Assembly (NCBI GenBank): GCA_003455715.1
Contig: DMQJ01000456.1
Coordinates: 318 to 7,835, forward strand
Origin: Acidimicrobiaceae bacterium
GTDB taxonomy: Bacteria; Actinomycetota; Acidimicrobiia; Acidimicrobiales; Ilumatobacteraceae
Direction: 5' to 3'
Length of the DNA stretch: 7,518 bases
Part shown: one piece after another, positions 5,353-7,518 of the stretch
Layout: every line of letters starts with the position of its first letter
Numbering within the stretch: the first letter of the stretch is position 1
Made by a program: the position numbers and the translations under genes
Notes under the pieces: model-generated
Told to the model about the DNA's origin: nothing
Databases searched by the model: none
What the model saw: the letters and a program-made list of their open reading frames with translations, nothing else

Positions 5353-6942
5353 ATGGCGTTCAACTTGAACAACTGGTGGGACAACCTGGTGGAGGCCGGT
5401 GAGGAGTTCATCGACGACGCTGGCGAAGCCATCAGCGATGCTGCCAACACGGTGGGCAACGCTGTGGGTAACGCGTTCAACGAGGCCGGTGCCGCCATCG
5501 GCAACGCTGCCCAAGACGTCGGCCAGGCGCTCGGCGATGCGGTCGACGCAGTGGGCGATCACCTGGTGCGTGGCGCCGAAGGCGCCTACGACCTGGCCAT
5601 GGGTGCGGGTGAGGCGGTGGTCGACTTCCACGAGGTGCTGGCTGGCATCGCCGTCGGTGAACGCCCGTTGAGCGACCTGGAGGAGTGGTATCAGGAGCAC
5701 GACGATGCGCTCATCTACGACCCGGTCGAGTGGTCGACCACCGGACTGCTGGATGTGCGCCACGACGAAGGCACCAACTGGGATGTCAGCTTCGACATCG
5801 GCTTCGCCGAGGCCCAGATGGACATCGGCACGAGCGGCTTCCACGCCGAGGGCGAAGTCGACGTGGAGGTGCTCTCGGGTGAGTTCAGCATGGGCCACGG
5901 CGAAGGTGTGTCGGCCGAGTTCGAGTTCGGGGCATCGTGGCTGCCGTCGCCCGGTTTCTCCGGCCACATCCAGGCCGGAGATGGCGAGTTCTCCTACGGC
6001 GGGGCCGTGCAAGGCACGTTCCTCGACACCGGCGGAACGGTGGGTACCGGCCTGAACGTCGACGAAGACGGCCGCTGGTCGGTGGGCTACAAGCCGCCCA
6101 CCGACGATGCTGAGGCCGACAAGCCCGGCTACGAGCTCCCTGACTTCCCTCGGCCCAGCGAGCCGCCCGTCGCCAACGACGACGACCTGTTGGTGGTCGA
6201 CCGCGACCGCCCCGGTTTCGTCCGCCCGGGAGCCACGGCCCCCGACGACAGCAAGCCCGACGACAGCAAGCCCGACAACGATCTCCCCGATCCGCTCGTG
6301 CGCGATGTCGACGCGGGGGTGGACGCGCCAAAGCCCGATGGTGGGAAGCCCGGTGCCTTCGACCCGAACGTCGGGCTGCCCGATGCCGTCAAGCCCGATG
6401 CCGTCAAGCCCGATGCCGGCGCACCTGCGGCTGGCGAGCCTGAGGTCGTCGATCCGGTCGAGCCCCCCACACTCGAGGTGCCCGACTTCGACCTGCCTGA
6501 TCCGCTGCCGCCGAAGCCAATCCCTGCTCCGGCCGCTTCCGACGAAGCGCCTGTCGACGACCCGATCGTCGAGATCCCTGACCTTGAGTTGCCGATTCTG
6601 CCCGGTTTGCCCAGCACCCCGGATGAGCCGGTGGTCGACGATGTGGTCGTGGGCGACGAGGTGGTCGAGGCCCCGGAGCCAGAGACCACTCCCGCTGAGG
6701 CCCCCGCTGCCGAGACACCTGCCGACGACCCGATCGTCGACATCCCTGAGGGTGTGGCGCCGCCGGTCGACGCCCCGATCGTCGACGTGCCCGAGTACGA
6801 GGCGCCGGTGGAGGCGCCCGTCGACGATCAGGTCGACGTGTACGAACCCACCGAGCAGGAGAGCGACTTCCAGCAGCGCATCGAAGCGGCGGAAGACGCG
6901 GCCGAGGCAGCGTCATCGATCTGGGACGACCTCGGCGACTGA
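5353..6942 (+). CDS. Large acidic protein with N-terminal 11-residue repeats, beta-rich middle and Pro/Asp-rich tail; unknown function
   Basis: A 529-residue protein with no Cys, no signal peptide and no membrane segment; I recognise no family. Residues 4-12 (NLNNWWDNL) begin an amphipathic helix. Residues 24-67 are four consecutive 11-residue repeats, e.g. GNAVGNAFNEA, GAAIGNAAQDV, GQALGDAVDAV, with Gly at 24, 35, 46, 57, 68 and a second set at 39, 50, 61. Residues ~143-246 alternate polar and hydrophobic residues with many Gly (VSFDIGFAEAQMDIGTSGF, VSAEFEFGASW, RWSVGYK), suggesting an extended beta structure. Residues ~247-504 are a disordered-looking tail rich in Pro, Asp, Glu and Val with tandem DDSKP and PDAVK repeats and recurring DDPIV-IP motifs. 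Residues 505-529 form a final helix ending SIWDDLGD. Hendecad helices occur in lipid-surface and LEA-like proteins, so a surface-coating or scaffold role is possible but unproven. The ATG is supported by GGAGG 5 nt upstream. Confidence 0.88.
   Translation: MAFNLNNWWDNLVEAGEEFIDDAGEAISDAANTVGNAVGNAFNEAGAAIGNAAQDVGQALGDAVDAVGDHLVRGAEGAYDLAMGAGEAVVDFHEVLAGIAVGERPLSDLEEWYQEHDDALIYDPVEWSTTGLLDVRHDEGTNWDVSFDIGFAEAQMDIGTSGFHAEGEVDVEVLSGEFSMGHGEGVSAEFEFGASWLPSPGFSGHIQAGDGEFSYGGAVQGTFLDTGGTVGTGLNVDEDGRWSVGYKPPTDDAEADKPGYELPDFPRPSEPPVANDDDLLVVDRDRPGFVRPGATAPDDSKPDDSKPDNDLPDPLVRDVDAGVDAPKPDGGKPGAFDPNVGLPDAVKPDAVKPDAGAPAAGEPEVVDPVEPPTLEVPDFDLPDPLPPKPIPAPAASDEAPVDDPIVEIPDLELPILPGLPSTPDEPVVDDVVVGDEVVEAPEPETTPAEAPAAETPADDPIVDIPEGVAPPVDAPIVDVPEYEAPVEAPVDDQVDVYEPTEQESDFQQRIEAAEDAAEAASSIWDDLGD
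5422..5553 (+). repeat. Four 33-bp units encoding hendecad repeats
   Basis: These bases encode residues 24-67 of the acidic protein, four units of 11 residues with pattern G-x-A-hydrophobic-G/S-x-A-x-x-x-V/A. The units are clear in protein but only approximate in DNA, so the repeat is old or kept by selection on the protein. Confidence 0.7.
6241..6270 (+). repeat. Two exact 15-bp tandem units (CCCGACGACAGCAAG)
   Basis: The unit occurs at 6241-6255 and 6256-6270 and encodes PDDSK twice. DNA identity suggests recent duplication by slippage within the acidic tail. Confidence 0.8.
6379..6417 (+). repeat. Tandem 15-bp units (CCCGATGCCGTCAAG), 2.6 copies
   Basis: Exact copies lie at 6379-6393 and 6394-6408, with a partial third at 6409-6417, encoding PDAVK-PDAVK-PDA. 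The unit has the same length and P-D-x-x-K frame as the array at 6241-6270, so both may descend from one ancestral pentapeptide repeat. Confidence 0.8.
6556..6740 (+). repeat. Dispersed 17-bp direct repeat in the acidic tail
   Basis: GACGACCCGATCGTCGA occurs at 6556-6572 and 6724-6740, each followed after one base by ATCCCTGA, encoding DDPIV(E/D)IP. A diverged third version encoding DAPIVDVPE follows from about 6769. Confidence 0.7.
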
Positions 6943-6951
6943 ACCCTCGCC

Positions 6952-7518
6952 CTACAGGTGGCGGGGGACGCCGTCGTCGAGGGCGACGCCGGTGCTGTTG
7001 AGCAACATCGCCACGAGGTGGTAGTTGCCCACGGTGGCCACCAGGTCGAGCACCTGCTCGGTGGAGTAGTGGTCGGTGAGCGCAGCCCACGTGATGTCGC
7101 TGAGCATCGACTGCTGGTGCAGTTCGTCGGCGGCCACCATCAGCAACCGCTCGTGGTCGCTCCACCCGCCGCGCGGACCCATCTTCACCTGTTCGATCTC
7201 GTCGGCGGTGATGCCGCACCGCATGCCGATCACCACGTGTTGGCCGAACTCGTAGCGGCTGCGGCAGTTCCATCCGGTGCGCAAGATGAGCAACTCGCGG
7301 TCGCGTTCGCTGAGGGTGTTCTTCGACAGCGTGTGGGTGGCGAACACCAGCCAGCGACGCAGCAGGTCGGGGTGGTGGGCGAGGGTGCCGAAGATGTTCA
7401 GCGGTGTGCCGTCGGGCCCATTGAGGCCTTTGGCGAACAGTTCGCCGAGGCGCGGGTCGTCGTCGGCACGACGCGGGGTTAGCCGTGGTGTGGTGGGGGA
7501 CGCCGTCGTCGAGGGCGA
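6952..7518 (-). CDS. Carboxymuconolactone decarboxylase (CMD)/AhpD-like protein, N-terminus outside window
   Basis: 188 residues are visible up to the right edge and no start codon occurs in frame upstream of GTG 7347, so the gene continues past the window. A start at 7347 would remove conserved sequence: LNIFGTLAHHPDLLRRWLVF (40-59 of the visible part) is the usual first helix pair of this family. The CMD core follows: LSERDRELLILRTGWNC (69-85), RYEFGQHVVIG (88-98) and GITADEIEQV (102-111), then GNYHLVAMLLNSTGVAL (164-180) at the end. Family members act as gamma-carboxymuconolactone decarboxylases or as AhpD peroxidase partners. The catalytic CxxC of AhpD is absent (C85 has Arg three residues on; H94 is kept), so peroxidase activity is unlikely. 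It converges on the acidic-protein gene with only 9 nt between stops. The visible length nearly matches the family, so little is missing. Confidence 0.88.
   Translation of the reverse strand, partial: SPSTTASPTTPRLTPRRADDDPRLGELFAKGLNGPDGTPLNIFGTLAHHPDLLRRWLVFATHTLSKNTLSERDRELLILRTGWNCRSRYEFGQHVVIGMRCGITADEIEQVKMGPRGGWSDHERLLMVAADELHQQSMLSDITWAALTDHYSTEQVLDLVATVGNYHLVAMLLNSTGVALDDGVPRHL
6963..6986. repeat. 24-bp direct repeat, copy 1 (3' end of CMD-like gene)
   Basis: The 24 bases beginning GGGGGACGCC and ending GAGGGCGA are identical to those at 7495-7518. Read on the minus strand this copy encodes the ALDDGVP segment of the CMD-like protein's C-terminus. Confidence 0.85.
7495..7518. repeat. 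24-bp direct repeat, copy 2 (right window edge)
   Basis: This is identical to 6963-6986 and runs to the last base of the window, so the match may be longer. It is offset by 532 bp, which is not a multiple of three, so ALDDGVP appears here in a different frame from the CMD-like gene that crosses it. Confidence 0.85.

Noticed and set aside
5209..6012. Minus-strand open frame across the 5' half of the acidic protein gene
   Set aside because: It is antisense to a frame with a clear ribosome site and ordered 11-residue repeats, and it overlaps the end of the monooxygenase gene; no motif supports it.
6129..6743. Minus-strand Ser/Gly-rich 204-residue frame opposite the acidic tail
   Set aside because: Its Ser/Gly repeats are simply the complement of Asp/Pro codons in the tail; it has no independent evidence.
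6934..6951. GGCGA/TCGCC hairpin at the convergent end of the acidic and CMD-like genes
   Set aside because: Only 5 bp of stem, partly inside the coding sequence and without a T tract; too weak to call a terminator.
7468..7518. Tandem GTC/GAC triplets and repeated sequence at the right edge considered as an attachment site or mobile-element end
   Set aside because: No integrase, transposase, tRNA or flanking duplication is visible; the repeat is better explained by CMD-like coding sequence.

Overview
The DNA is visibly GC-rich, with G or C favoured at third codon positions. It uses GTG starts often, and at least four genes look leaderless. Together with a Doc-type toxin-antitoxin pair, an EthA-like flavoprotein monooxygenase beside a TetR regulator, and carboxymuconolactone decarboxylase (CMD)-like and SRPBCC proteins, this suggests a chromosomal segment of a high-GC actinobacterium. 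The class cannot be fixed from sequence alone. There are no RNA genes, insertion sequences or CRISPR arrays that I can see.

Layout. (1) 1-1036: the 3' end of a LuxR-type regulator running in from the left edge, a hairpin terminator, then a small membrane-anchored exported protein. (2) 1074-1877: an orphan Cys-rich protein on the minus strand (DUF6331-like) facing a doubtful short plus-strand ORF that may be a decayed or frameshifted gene. (3) 1928-2554: a minus-strand ribbon-helix-helix antitoxin and Doc-family toxin, overlapping by GTGA, with an inverted-repeat operator on the promoter. (4) 2609-5293: an SRPBCC protein (minus) divergent from a TetR regulator (plus), sharing a perfect 16-bp palindrome. 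A 504-residue EthA-like monooxygenase follows the TetR gene and ends in a hairpin. (5) 5353-6942: a 529-residue, cysteine-free, strongly acidic protein that I cannot assign to a family. It has an N-terminal helix of 11-residue repeats, a beta-rich middle, a long Pro/Asp/Glu/Val tail and a terminal helix. (6) 6952 to the right edge: a minus-strand CMD/AhpD-like protein truncated by the window, with a 24-bp exact repeat of its own 3' end near its 5' end.

How the parts may work together. The TetR protein most likely represses itself and the SRPBCC gene through the shared palindrome, and may control the monooxygenase by read-through, loosely like EthR/EthA. The toxin-antitoxin pair is self-contained. 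The most unusual items are the hendecad/acidic protein at 5353-6942, the recurring TANNNT-6 nt-start arrangement at four genes, the shared-operator divergent promoter, and the 24-bp repeat at the right edge.
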